A DNA stretch of 64,000 nucleotides, taken from NCBI GenBank assembly GCA_044235425.1, contig JBIIHW010000004.1, positions 124,001 through 188,000 on the forward strand. Direction: 5' to 3'. The notes under the pieces are model-generated. The model made no database searches. It saw nothing but the letters and a program-made list of their open reading frames with translations, and was not told the origin of the DNA. A program made the position numbers and the translations under genes. The DNA is from JBJSXJ01 sp044235425. Lineage in GTDB: Bacteria; Planctomycetota; Planctomycetia; Pirellulales; Pirellulaceae. Shown piece after piece: positions 1 through 8,309 of the stretch (positions are counted from its first letter, which is position 1; each line of letters starts with the position of its first letter).

Positions 1-543
1 GGTGGTGATTATTTGTCGCCGGTGCCCCACCGAGAGGAAGAGCCGACGGAGCCGCACGGAGTTTATGCTCAGAGCAAGCAGGCGGGTGAGCTGGCGGCGG
101 CGCGATGGAGCAAGCATTTAATTGTACGGACGTGTGGTTTGTATGCGCGTCCGGCTGGTGAGCCGGTACGAGGACGGAATTTTGTCGATACGATGCGCGT
201 TTTGGGGCGAGAACGAACAACCTTGAAGGTCGTGAAAGATCAACGTTGCACTCCAACATTTGTGCCCGATCTGGCTCGAGCCATTCTTTATCTGCTTAGT
301 CATGGTCATTATGGAATATTTCATGTGGTCAATGGCGGTGATGTGACCTGGTATGAATTCGCGCGCGAAATATTTCGTCTGGAGGGACGCCCCATGGAAC
401 TGATTCCCATCACTTCAGCTGAATATGGTGCTGCGGCACCACGTCCTGCGTATAGTGTGTTGAGTACCGCCAAATATGAGGCGACGGGCGGGCCGAAGAT
501 GCGTCCCTGGTCGGAGGCGTTAGCCGAATATTTTGCTTCCTGA
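1..543 (+). CDS. dTDP-4-dehydrorhamnose reductase-like protein (RmlD family), C-terminal part
   Basis: The reading frame is open to the first base, so the N-terminus lies outside the window; a TTG at 13 is only an internal codon. About 180 residues remain. They show the YxxxK catalytic pair of extended short-chain dehydrogenases (Y and K of GVYAQSKQAGE) preceded by a proline/glutamate-rich stretch, and the RmlD-type C-terminal part that positions the sugar nucleotide (FHVVNGGDVTWYEFAREIF). Expected role: NADPH-dependent last step of dTDP-L-rhamnose synthesis in the cytoplasm, feeding the glycosyltransferases that follow. A related NDP-sugar reductase is possible because the Rossmann motif cannot be seen. 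Confidence 0.8.
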   Translation, partial: GGDYLSPVPHREEEPTEPHGVYAQSKQAGELAAARWSKHLIVRTCGLYARPAGEPVRGRNFVDTMRVLGRERTTLKVVKDQRCTPTFVPDLARAILYLLSHGHYGIFHVVNGGDVTWYEFAREIFRLEGRPMELIPITSAEYGAAAPRPAYSVLSTAKYEATGGPKMRPWSEALAEYFAS

Positions 544-593
544 TGATTTGAGTGATGGGAAGTGGGGCAGTTGAACGTCAGTTGGGAGAGCGG

Positions 594-1796
594 ATGAAGC
601 GGCTATTGGTTTCCGAGATTTTTCCGCCGCGCAGCGGTGGCAGTGGGCGTTGGTTCTGGGAGATCTACCGCCGCTTATCGCGTGCCAACCACGTCATCGC
701 GGCTGGTGAGAATCCGCAGCAACAAGCCTTCGATCAAACGCATGATTTGCGGATCGAGCGAATCCCCTTGAGCATGACTCAATGGGGACTGCGCAGCTGG
801 ATTGGTTTACGTGGTTACGCTCGCGCGATCCGACATCTGCAAAGCATTGTCCGTCGGGAAAAAATTGGATTCGTGCATTGTGGTCGCTGTCTTCCCGAAG
901 GCGTCATGGTACTCGCCTTAAAACTTTTTCTGCGTGTTCCCTATCTGGTATATGTGCATGGCGAGGACATTAACACGGCTCGGGATAGTCGCGAACTAAC
1001 ATGGTTGGTCAGACAGGTATTGCAGCGAGCTGATTGTTTAATTGCCAACAGCGTGAACACGGCAAATTTGCTGCTGAACGATTGGCAGCGGCCGGCGTCG
1101 CAGGTGAGGGTCTTGCATCCGGGCGTGGATGTGGTGCGTTTCGTACCAGCGGCACGTAATGATCAGGTTCGGGAGCGGCTGGGCTGGCAGGGGCGTCGAG
1201 TGGTATTGATTGCCGGTCGGTTGCAGCGACGGAAGGGGCAAGATCAGATGATCCGAGCGGTGTCGCTGCTCCGTGATCGTCTGCCGGATTTGCTCTGCTG
1301 CCTGGTAGGGCAAGGCGAAGATGAGTCGTATTTGCGTCAGCTGGCCGCTGACTTGCATGTGACCGAGCGCATTCAGTTTCGCGGTGAGGCGGCTGACTCC
1401 GAGTTGATTGAATGTTTTCAGCAATGTGACCTCTGTGCTCTGCCGAATCGACAAGTTGGTCAGGATATCGAGGGCTTCGGTATGGTGTTATTAGAGGCTC
1501 AGGCGTGTGGACGTCCGGTTCTCGCGGGGGCATCGGGGGGGACGGCGGAGACGATGCGCGTGGGGGAGACGGGCTGTATTGTTCCCTGTGATGGTCCCGA
1601 GGAGTTAGCGGAGAAGGTCGCTGAACTGCTGAGTGATCCGCAGCGGCTGGATCGTATGGGCGTGGCGGGGCGTGCGTGGGTGACCGAGAAATTCGCCTGG
1701 GATGCGCTCACAACGGAAGCTCAATCGCTGTTTGACGAGTTGGAATCACGTGGGGCTAAGAGCGTGCCTGACGACGTGGTGAGGAGTCGGCAGTGA
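594..1796 (+). CDS. Glycosyltransferase family 4
   Basis: A 400-residue GT-B glycosyltransferase. The N-terminal half begins MKRLLVSEIFPPRSGGSGRW, the usual glycine-rich donor or acceptor loop; the C-terminal half has the GT4 E-x7-E signature in EGFGMVLLEA (about residues 292-301) followed by CGRPVLAGASGGTAE. It should add a sugar from a nucleotide donor to a growing lipid-linked polysaccharide at the inner membrane face. I chose ATG 594 because GGGAG lies six bases upstream; GTG 552 and ATG 555 are in frame but add a tail unlike the family. The sugar and linkage cannot be told from sequence. Confidence 0.88.
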   Translation: MKRLLVSEIFPPRSGGSGRWFWEIYRRLSRANHVIAAGENPQQQAFDQTHDLRIERIPLSMTQWGLRSWIGLRGYARAIRHLQSIVRREKIGFVHCGRCLPEGVMVLALKLFLRVPYLVYVHGEDINTARDSRELTWLVRQVLQRADCLIANSVNTANLLLNDWQRPASQVRVLHPGVDVVRFVPAARNDQVRERLGWQGRRVVLIAGRLQRRKGQDQMIRAVSLLRDRLPDLLCCLVGQGEDESYLRQLAADLHVTERIQFRGEAADSELIECFQQCDLCALPNRQVGQDIEGFGMVLLEAQACGRPVLAGASGGTAETMRVGETGCIVPCDGPEELAEKVAELLSDPQRLDRMGVAGRAWVTEKFAWDALTTEAQSLFDELESRGAKSVPDDVVRSRQ

Positions 1797-2938
1797 TGGG
1801 AGGCCAACCAACAATCTGTCATGTGTTGCACACGATGAATGTGGGCGGTGCGGAAGTCTTAGCGGCGGAGTATGGTCGACGCAGTGCGGGTGAATTTCGT
1901 GTGGTCTTTGCCTGCTTGGATGAGTTGGGATTGCTGGGTGAGCAGTTACGAGCGGATGGTTTTGCGGTGGAGGTGATGGGTCGGCATCCGGGATTTGATT
2001 GGGGATGTGGTCGCCGGCTGGCCCATTTTTTTCGACGAGCTCAGGTTGATTTGGTTCATGCTCACCAGCAAGCACCCTATTTCTATTCTTCGCTTAGTCG
2101 CTTGGGCCGCTCCACTCCGCCCGTGCTGTTCATGGAGCATGGTCGAGACTACCCGGATTATCCACGCCCAAAACGGAAATTAGCAAATCGGTTTTTGCTG
2201 CGACGGGGCGATCATGTGGTGGCGGTGGGTGAATGTGTTAAACGCGCGTTAATCGACAACGAGGGAATTGCCGCTGACCGTATTCAGGTGATTTACAATG
2301 GAGTTGATTTGCGGCGGTATGATCCGCAGCGGTGCGAGCGTCAGCGGGTGCGCCGAGAAATTGGTTTAACGGATGAGCATCAAGTTGTGATGCAGGTGGC
2401 GCGACTCAATCGACTTAAGGATCATGCCACGGCTTTGCGGACGATGTACGAGTTATCGCGTACTCATCCGCAGCTTCGACTGGTTTTGGTTGGTGATGGT
2501 GAGGAGCGTGGAGCGCTGGAACAGCTGCAGCGGGAATTGGGTTTAGAGGATCAAGTTGTTTTCCTGGGCACTCGTCGGGATGTACCGCGACTGTTGCAAG
2601 CTGCCGATTGCTTCCTGCTTACCAGTCTGACCGAAGGGGTGGCATTAACGTTGATCGAAGCGATGGCGACGGCATTACCGGTGGTGGCGACCGATGTCGG
2701 AGGCAACTCGGAGGTGGTCGTGGGGGAGCAGACGGGCTTATTGGTACCCGCTCAGAATGCTACCGCCACGGCCCACGCGTTACGGCGGATCGTGGACGAT
2801 GAGGTCTGGGCGCGGGAATTGGGGATGCGGGGTCACCAGCGTGCCTGGGCGCGATTTGACGACGCGGCGATGCATGCTGCCTATCGCGAGTTGTATGGGC
2901 GTATGCTGGGAATTCAGCTGCCGGTGATCGAGTCCTAG
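1796..2938 (+). CDS. Glycosyltransferase family 4
   Basis: A second GT4 enzyme of 380 residues, starting within the stop codon of the previous gene (TGATG; an in-frame GTG lies at 1793), with GAGGAG about ten bases upstream. It opens with CHVLHTMNVGGAEVLA, the GGAE loop common in GT4, and carries EGVALTLIEAMATALPVVAT near residue 280, the E-x7-E donor-binding motif. The overlap implies translational coupling, so both transferases probably act in the same repeat-unit assembly. Low identity to the preceding enzyme suggests a different linkage, not a recent duplication. Confidence 0.88.
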   Translation: MGGQPTICHVLHTMNVGGAEVLAAEYGRRSAGEFRVVFACLDELGLLGEQLRADGFAVEVMGRHPGFDWGCGRRLAHFFRRAQVDLVHAHQQAPYFYSSLSRLGRSTPPVLFMEHGRDYPDYPRPKRKLANRFLLRRGDHVVAVGECVKRALIDNEGIAADRIQVIYNGVDLRRYDPQRCERQRVRREIGLTDEHQVVMQVARLNRLKDHATALRTMYELSRTHPQLRLVLVGDGEERGALEQLQRELGLEDQVVFLGTRRDVPRLLQAADCFLLTSLTEGVALTLIEAMATALPVVATDVGGNSEVVVGEQTGLLVPAQNATATAHALRRIVDDEVWARELGMRGHQRAWARFDDAAMHAAYRELYGRMLGIQLPVIES

Positions 2939-2954
2939 GCGACGCAGACCGTAA

Positions 2955-2993
2955 GTGAAGCTGATGAGTGAAGCTGATGAGTGAAGCTGATGA
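2955..2993 (+). repeat. Three tandem copies of a 13-bp unit at the start of the acyltransferase gene
   Basis: The unit GTGAAGCTGATGA occurs three times head to tail and a fourth partial copy follows. Because 13 is not a multiple of three, each copy puts a GTG and an ATG in a different frame; only starts from the third copy stay open into the acyltransferase. Copy-number change would alter which start codons lead into the gene. Confidence 0.9.
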
Positions 2994-3709
2994 GTGAAGT
3001 GAGTTCAGGAGTGGATGAACGAGATCGTAAGTCGGCAGCGGCGTCGGTAACGGCGTCGGCGTCGGTTCCAGTCGTGACCGTAGCCGTACCGCGACGTTCC
3101 GCCGCGGCGATGTTTGTCAAACGTGTGGTGCAGGTTTGTTTTCAGGTAGCGGTGGTCCCACGCCTGATTAGTTATGGGCTTACCAAAACGATTTGGGGTG
3201 CGCGAGCGTTTGGAGCGGCGAGTGAGTCGATTGCGCGAATTCCGGGGATCCGTGGAGTGTATTTACGGCAGGCGTTTTATCGTGTTTTGCTGGCGCGCTG
3301 CGGCCAGGATTTATATGTTGGCTGGAACAGTGTTTTTTCGATGACGGAAGCTGTTGTGGGCGAGCGGGTTTATATCGGCCGCTTCTGTTCGATTGGTTAT
3401 GCTCGGATTGAAGATGAGGTGATGTTGGCGGATGGAGTGCAGATATTGAGTGGTGGTCGTGAGCATGGCGAGGCCAGCGACTCGCAATCCACTCGCCATT
3501 CCGCCGATCAGCGTTTTGAGCAGGTAACGATTGGTCGTGGGGCTTGGATTGGTGCTGGAGCGATTGTGATGGCGGATGTTGGAGCCGGCGCGATTGTGGG
3601 GGCGGGGGCCGTGGTCACTCGCCCCATTCCAGCGGGCGTGGTGGCTGTCGGGGTACCAGCTCGGTCGCGCGTGGCCGCCGGGGGTTCAACGAGTGGGCAG
3701 ACAGATTGA
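2981..3709 (+). CDS. Hexapeptide-repeat (left-handed beta-helix) acyltransferase
   Basis: About 242 residues. The N-terminal ~60 residues are low complexity (Ala/Ser/Val rich) and probably not part of the fold. From about residue 120 there are hexapeptide turns of the LbH fold (VGERVYIGRFCSIG, then VTIGRGAWIGAGAIVMADV and GAIVGAGAVV), ending with VVAVGVPAR as in serine- and sugar-O-acetyltransferases. Expected role: transfer of an acetyl or similar group from an acyl-CoA to a polysaccharide sugar. The start is uncertain: GTG 2981 and ATG 2990 both lie in a tandem repeat and neither has a good ribosome-binding site. Confidence 0.82.
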   Translation: MKLMSEVSSGVDERDRKSAAASVTASASVPVVTVAVPRRSAAAMFVKRVVQVCFQVAVVPRLISYGLTKTIWGARAFGAASESIARIPGIRGVYLRQAFYRVLLARCGQDLYVGWNSVFSMTEAVVGERVYIGRFCSIGYARIEDEVMLADGVQILSGGREHGEASDSQSTRHSADQRFEQVTIGRGAWIGAGAIVMADVGAGAIVGAGAVVTRPIPAGVVAVGVPARSRVAAGGSTSGQTD

Positions 3710-3724
3710 AGATGACGGTGCGTG

Positions 3725-5641
3725 ATGTGTGGATTTGTGGCAGCCAAATGGGAGACCGCCGAGTCAGCGGTGACTCCCGACGACTTGGATCGAATGACGG
3801 ACGCTGTTCGTCATCGTGGTCCCGATGGTCGTGGCGTTTATCATCGCCAATGGGACGATGGAGGTGGCGTTGCGCTGGGGCATCGTCGTCTGGCGATTAT
3901 TGATTTAGAGGGTGGGCAGCAGCCGCTCTCTAATGAAGATGGCACGATTTGGATTTCGTTTAATGGTGAAATATATAATTATGAGGAATTGCGTCGCGAT
4001 TTAATTGCTCGCGGACATCAATTTCGCACTCATTCCGATACCGAAACAATCGTTCATTTATATGAGGAGTTAGGTCCGGAGTGTGTGCGGGAGTTGCGGG
4101 GGATGTTCGCGCTGGCGATTTGGGATGAGCGTGAGCGGCGGCTGTTCTTTGCGCGGGATCGACTGGGGGAGAAACCGCTGGTCTACCACCAAACGGCGAC
4201 GCGATTACTGATGGGGAGTGAAACAAAATCGCTACTCACACAAGTGGGTGTGAATCGCGAGGTGGATCGGGAGTCGATTGCTCGTTATCTGACCTATTAC
4301 TATGTGCCTCATCCGCACACGATGTTTCGCGGCATTCAAAAGTTACCACCGGCGCATTACGGCATTTATCAGCAGGGCCGGTTGCAACTGGTGCGCTATT
4401 GGGAGCCATCCTGGAACCAGGAGACAACGTTGTCCTTGGGGGAGGCGCGGGAGCGGTTGGCGGAGTTGTTAAGTGAGTCGGTGCGGGAGAAGTTGCGGAG
4501 CGACGTACCGCTGGGCGCTTTTTTATCGGGTGGAATTGATTCGACGGTGATTGTTGGGTTAATGCAAAAACATTTGACTCGACCAGCCAAGAGTTACACG
4601 ATTGGTTTTGATCGTTCTCAGTTTGATGAACGACCGTTTGCGCGACGTGCGGCGGAGCATTTGGGTACCGAGCATCATGAGTATCTGGTGCAGGCGGATT
4701 CCGCCGACATCTTGCCGCGGCTGGTGTGGCATTTCGACGAACCGTTTGGCGATAGTTCCGCGGTGCCGACGTGGTATGTCGCTCAGGAAACTCGGCGACA
4801 TGTCACGGTAGCGTTGACGGGGGATGGCGGGGACGAGTTGTTTGCAGGGTATCCGCATTATCGAACGGTGGAGCGGCTAGGCAGCTTTGATCGATTGCCG
4901 GGCTGGCTACGGTCGCTGATTGCGAATCGGCTGTGGGAATTGGCGCCGGTGGGAGGCAGCGAGAGTTCGGGGTGGGAGCGTTTACGTCGTCGCATGGTGA
5001 TGTTACGAGAGCAGCCGGGAAGGCGTTATGTGAATTGGATGTCGCCCTGTCCCGCTTCGCACCGGCGGGCTTTGCTGTCTCGTGAGTTTTCGCAGGAGTT
5101 CGCGCGGGTGGATGTGGCGGCGCCGATTGAGCGCCGCTTTGCGGCCAGCGGAGGCAGGTCGGCGGGAATTCAGGCGATGCAAACCGATTTACAAAGTTAT
5201 TTGCCGGACGATTTGTTGGCCAAGGTGGACATTACGAGCATGGCTCACGCGCTGGAATGTCGGGCGCCTTTTTTAGATCATCGAGTGGTGGAATTGGCGC
5301 TTTCGTTCCCTTTTGCCTTTCTCACGGCGGGTGAGGGCGCGAAGCCGATGCTGACGCAATCGTTTCCCGCGCTGGTCCCCGAGGACCTTCGTGCTCGACC
5401 AAAAGCAGGATTCAGTGTTCCTTTAGATGATTGGTTTCGCGGACCGCTGCGACCATTAGCACACGACGTGCTGTTGTCGACGACGAGTTTAGCGCGCGGG
5501 TATTTCGATCCGCAGGCGGTGCGCGAGTTATTGCAGCAGCATGATGCGGGACGATGGCGGCATGGGAGTCGCATTTGGGCGCTGTTGTTTTTGGAGCTGT
5601 GGCACCAGCAGTTTATCGATCGATCGAGTGGTGTAATGTGA
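3725..5641 (+). CDS. asnB: Glutamine-hydrolysing asparagine synthase-like amidotransferase
   Basis: A 638-residue class II amidotransferase. ATG 3725 is followed directly by TGT, so Cys2 becomes the N-terminal nucleophile after Met removal (MCGFVA); the GTG at 3722 would block this. The glutaminase domain (about 2-215) carries RHRGPDG and GEIYNYEELR; the synthetase domain has the PP-loop LSGGIDSTV near residue 268 and GDGGDELFAGY near 364. In polysaccharide loci such proteins amidate a sugar carboxylate or form an unknown amide instead of making free asparagine, and a close version is a standard partner of exosortase XrtA. Placement before the FemAB gene supports that reading. Confidence 0.9.
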   Translation: MCGFVAAKWETAESAVTPDDLDRMTDAVRHRGPDGRGVYHRQWDDGGGVALGHRRLAIIDLEGGQQPLSNEDGTIWISFNGEIYNYEELRRDLIARGHQFRTHSDTETIVHLYEELGPECVRELRGMFALAIWDERERRLFFARDRLGEKPLVYHQTATRLLMGSETKSLLTQVGVNREVDRESIARYLTYYYVPHPHTMFRGIQKLPPAHYGIYQQGRLQLVRYWEPSWNQETTLSLGEARERLAELLSESVREKLRSDVPLGAFLSGGIDSTVIVGLMQKHLTRPAKSYTIGFDRSQFDERPFARRAAEHLGTEHHEYLVQADSADILPRLVWHFDEPFGDSSAVPTWYVAQETRRHVTVALTGDGGDELFAGYPHYRTVERLGSFDRLPGWLRSLIANRLWELAPVGGSESSGWERLRRRMVMLREQPGRRYVNWMSPCPASHRRALLSREFSQEFARVDVAAPIERRFAASGGRSAGIQAMQTDLQSYLPDDLLAKVDITSMAHALECRAPFLDHRVVELALSFPFAFLTAGEGAKPMLTQSFPALVPEDLRARPKAGFSVPLDDWFRGPLRPLAHDVLLSTTSLARGYFDPQAVRELLQQHDAGRWRHGSRIWALLFLELWHQQFIDRSSGVM

Positions 5642-5688
5642 CAGCGAAAAACTTAGAGACCGAATCGCCGGGTGCGGGTGGAGCGGAC

Positions 5689-6732
5689 ATGCGCGTTGTT
5701 TGTCATGGACCACGGGATGTCGAGCGACGGTTGCCGGCGGAACTTTCGTGTCCGGACCAGGGGCCTGTCGGCTCACCCGCTCATGATCCACGGTGGCTCC
5801 TGGTGCTCCGCGATGGATTAGGGCATGAGCCGTATCTTCTGGAGGCCTATCGCGGTGACGAGCTGGTGGGGTGGCTGCCACTGAGTCTTGTGCGGAGTTG
5901 GTTGTTTGGAAGGTTTCTTGTGAGTCTGCCCTATATCAATTCTTCGGGGGTTCGGACGGTCGATGCGCTGGCCGCGGAAGCGCTGGTGGCGCGTGCGGTG
6001 GAATTAGCGCAGCAGCTCAATGTGCGTTATCTCGAGCTGCGTCATGAGCAGGAGGTGTTGGCGGCGGCATTAACCCAAGCGAATCGCTCGAAGGTTCACA
6101 TGCGATTGAAATTGCCGGGCAGTGCCGAGCAGCTCTGGAAGTCATTTGATCCCAAGGTGCGTAATCAGGTTCGAAAGGGAGAGAAACAGAATTTTTCGGT
6201 GCTGTGGGGAGGTACGGAACTGGTGGATCGGTTCTATGAGGTATTCAGTCGCAACATGCGTGACTTGGGCACTCCCGTCTATGGCCGTTCGTTGTTTCTC
6301 GCGATCACTCGGCATTTTGGTGAAGATGCGGAGTTCTGTGTGGTGAGCTCGGGGGACAAGCCGATCGCGGCGGGGCTGCTGGTGCATGGCAAGCAGATGA
6401 CGGAGGTGCCGAGTGCCAGTGCACTGCGTGAGTACAACAGCAGTTGTGCGAACATGTTTCTTTACTGGCAATTGCTGCAGCGGGCGGTAGCGCGGGGGCA
6501 GACGGTATTTGATTTTGGGCGCAGTAGTGTGGAGAGCAGTACGTTTCGTTTTAAGCAGCAGTGGGGTGCGGAGCCGACGCCAGCGATTTGGCAATATCAC
6601 ATGCGGTCGGGGACGATGGGAGACATGCGGCTGGAGAGTGGCAAGTATGGCTTGGCGGTGCGAGTTTGGAAGAAGCTGCCGTTATGGTTAACGAACTGCC
6701 TTGGCCCTGTGATCGTACGCGGAATTCCGTAA
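5689..6732 (+). CDS. FemAB/GNAT-type protein, as in XrtA/PEP-CTERM loci
   Basis: About 347 residues with the double-GNAT layout of FemAB-related proteins. Visible signatures are GHEPYLLEAYRGDELVGWLP and the following LFGRFLVSLPYINSSG, then NQVRKGEKQNF, PVYGRSLF and, near the C-terminus, VFDFGRSS with FRFKQQWGAEP. Family members transfer amino acids or acyl groups to peptidoglycan or polysaccharide precursors; this subgroup is known by its position beside exosortases. Starts are possible at GTG 5638, overlapping the asnB stop, or ATG 5689; I prefer 5689 because the family similarity starts shortly after it. The gene is coupled to the amidotransferase upstream. Confidence 0.82.
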   Translation: MRVVCHGPRDVERRLPAELSCPDQGPVGSPAHDPRWLLVLRDGLGHEPYLLEAYRGDELVGWLPLSLVRSWLFGRFLVSLPYINSSGVRTVDALAAEALVARAVELAQQLNVRYLELRHEQEVLAAALTQANRSKVHMRLKLPGSAEQLWKSFDPKVRNQVRKGEKQNFSVLWGGTELVDRFYEVFSRNMRDLGTPVYGRSLFLAITRHFGEDAEFCVVSSGDKPIAAGLLVHGKQMTEVPSASALREYNSSCANMFLYWQLLQRAVARGQTVFDFGRSSVESSTFRFKQQWGAEPTPAIWQYHMRSGTMGDMRLESGKYGLAVRVWKKLPLWLTNCLGPVIVRGIP

Positions 6733-6808
6733 TGTAAGGGCGAATGAAATTTTTTGGGCAACAGTGGGTTACTGCTCGTGAAGCAGTCAACGTTTGGAGT
6801 AATTGAGA

Positions 6809-8134
6809 ATGGCTAGTTATGAATCTCTTCTGGAATTAATTGCGACTGGTCGAGCGACGATCGGCGTGATGGGGCTTGGTTATGTTGGTTTACCGCTTTT
6901 GCAGGCCTTCATCCGAGCTGGTTTCAAGACGATGGGCTTTGATGTGGATCAACGCAAGATTGATCAGTTGAGGGCTGGAAAAAGCTATATCGGGCATATC
7001 CCGTCGGACTGGATAAAAGAGTGGACAGAGAGTGGACAGTTTGAACCGACGAGTGACATGAGTCGCTTGAACGAACCGGCGGTCATCATTATTTGCGTGC
7101 CCACGCCGCTGAATGAGAGTCGCGATCCGGATTTAAGTTTTATCGAGTCAACGGCGCGTGACATCGCAGCCGTCCTACGGCCGGGACAGTTGGTCGTTTT
7201 GGAAAGTACGACCTACCCCGGGACAACGCGGGATCTAGTCCTGCCAATTTTGGCTCAAAGTGGTTTGCGAGCGGGGGAGGATTTCTTTTTGGCGTTTAGT
7301 CCTGAGCGGGAGGATCCAGGAAATCCGAATTTTGCGGCCAGTACGATTCCGAAAGTTGTGGGGGGATTGGAAGCGCGGAGTGCGGAGCTGGCGAGTCGTG
7401 TTTATGAGCGAGCGGTGGTGAAAGTTGTGCCAGTATCGAGTTGCGAGGTTGCGGAGGCCTGCAAGATTCTGGAGAACACCTATCGCGCGGTAAATATAGC
7501 GCTGGTGAATGAACTAAAGATGCTCTGTGATCGAATGGGAATTGATGTTTGGGAGGTGATCGCGGCGGCAAAAACCAAGCCCTTTGGTTTTCAGGCATTT
7601 TATCCTGGCCCTGGGCTGGGGGGGCACTGTATCCCGATCGATCCTTTTTATCTGAGTTGGGTGGCGCGGAAGCATGGCATGACGACTCGCTTTATCGAAT
7701 TGGCGGGCGAGATTAATTCCAACATGCCGCTGTATGTGGTCCACCGGCTGGTGGAGGCGCTGAATGAGCACTGTAAACCGATCAAGCAGAGCAAGATTTG
7801 TTTACTGGGAGTGGCTTATAAGAAAGATGTGGACGACCCGCGGGAGAGCCCTGCCTTTGAGCTGTTGGAGTTACTGTTGCAACGAGGGGCGCAGCTTAGT
7901 TACAGCGATCCTCACGTGCCGCACTTGCCTGCGACGCGTCACCACGATCTGCCGGCGATGTCCAGTCAGGAATTGACGGTAGATTTTCTGGCGAGTCAGG
8001 ATTGCGTGTTGATTGTCACGGACCATTCAAAGTTTGATTATCAATTCATCGTACAGCACGCTCCGCTCATCCTGGACACTCGCAATGCCACGGTCAATGT
8101 TCAGCAGGGACGCGAAAAGATTCGCAAGGCCTGA
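6809..8134 (+). CDS. UDP-N-acetylglucosamine/mannosamine 6-dehydrogenase-like (WbpA/TviB type)
   Basis: A 441-residue nucleotide-sugar dehydrogenase that should oxidise C6 of a UDP-HexNAc to the uronic acid with two NAD+. The Rossmann motif GVMGLGYVGLPLL is at the N-terminus; ESTTYPGTT and FSPEREDPGNPNF follow, and the catalytic cysteine sits in GPGLGGHCIPIDP. FSPEREDPGN is characteristic of the WbpA/TviB subgroup rather than UDP-glucose dehydrogenase. ATG 6809 has GGAGT eight bases upstream. It supplies an acidic sugar to the polysaccharide, a possible substrate for the amidotransferase upstream. Confidence 0.9.
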   Translation: MASYESLLELIATGRATIGVMGLGYVGLPLLQAFIRAGFKTMGFDVDQRKIDQLRAGKSYIGHIPSDWIKEWTESGQFEPTSDMSRLNEPAVIIICVPTPLNESRDPDLSFIESTARDIAAVLRPGQLVVLESTTYPGTTRDLVLPILAQSGLRAGEDFFLAFSPEREDPGNPNFAASTIPKVVGGLEARSAELASRVYERAVVKVVPVSSCEVAEACKILENTYRAVNIALVNELKMLCDRMGIDVWEVIAAAKTKPFGFQAFYPGPGLGGHCIPIDPFYLSWVARKHGMTTRFIELAGEINSNMPLYVVHRLVEALNEHCKPIKQSKICLLGVAYKKDVDDPRESPAFELLELLLQRGAQLSYSDPHVPHLPATRHHDLPAMSSQELTVDFLASQDCVLIVTDHSKFDYQFIVQHAPLILDTRNATVNVQQGREKIRKA

Positions 8135-8309
8135 CGTCGCGGATTTCGGCGAGCGGACTGGAGTCGCAGTAAATTTGGATTACAGTAATCAATTCTGCGG
8201 AAATTAGCGTTTATAGGGTGAGACACGTGTCGGGGGCGAACCTTCGGTCGTCGTCGTGCGTAGTTCTTGCCGGAAATAGGTCTTGGTCGTTTTTCGTGGG
8301 ATTCTCTTT

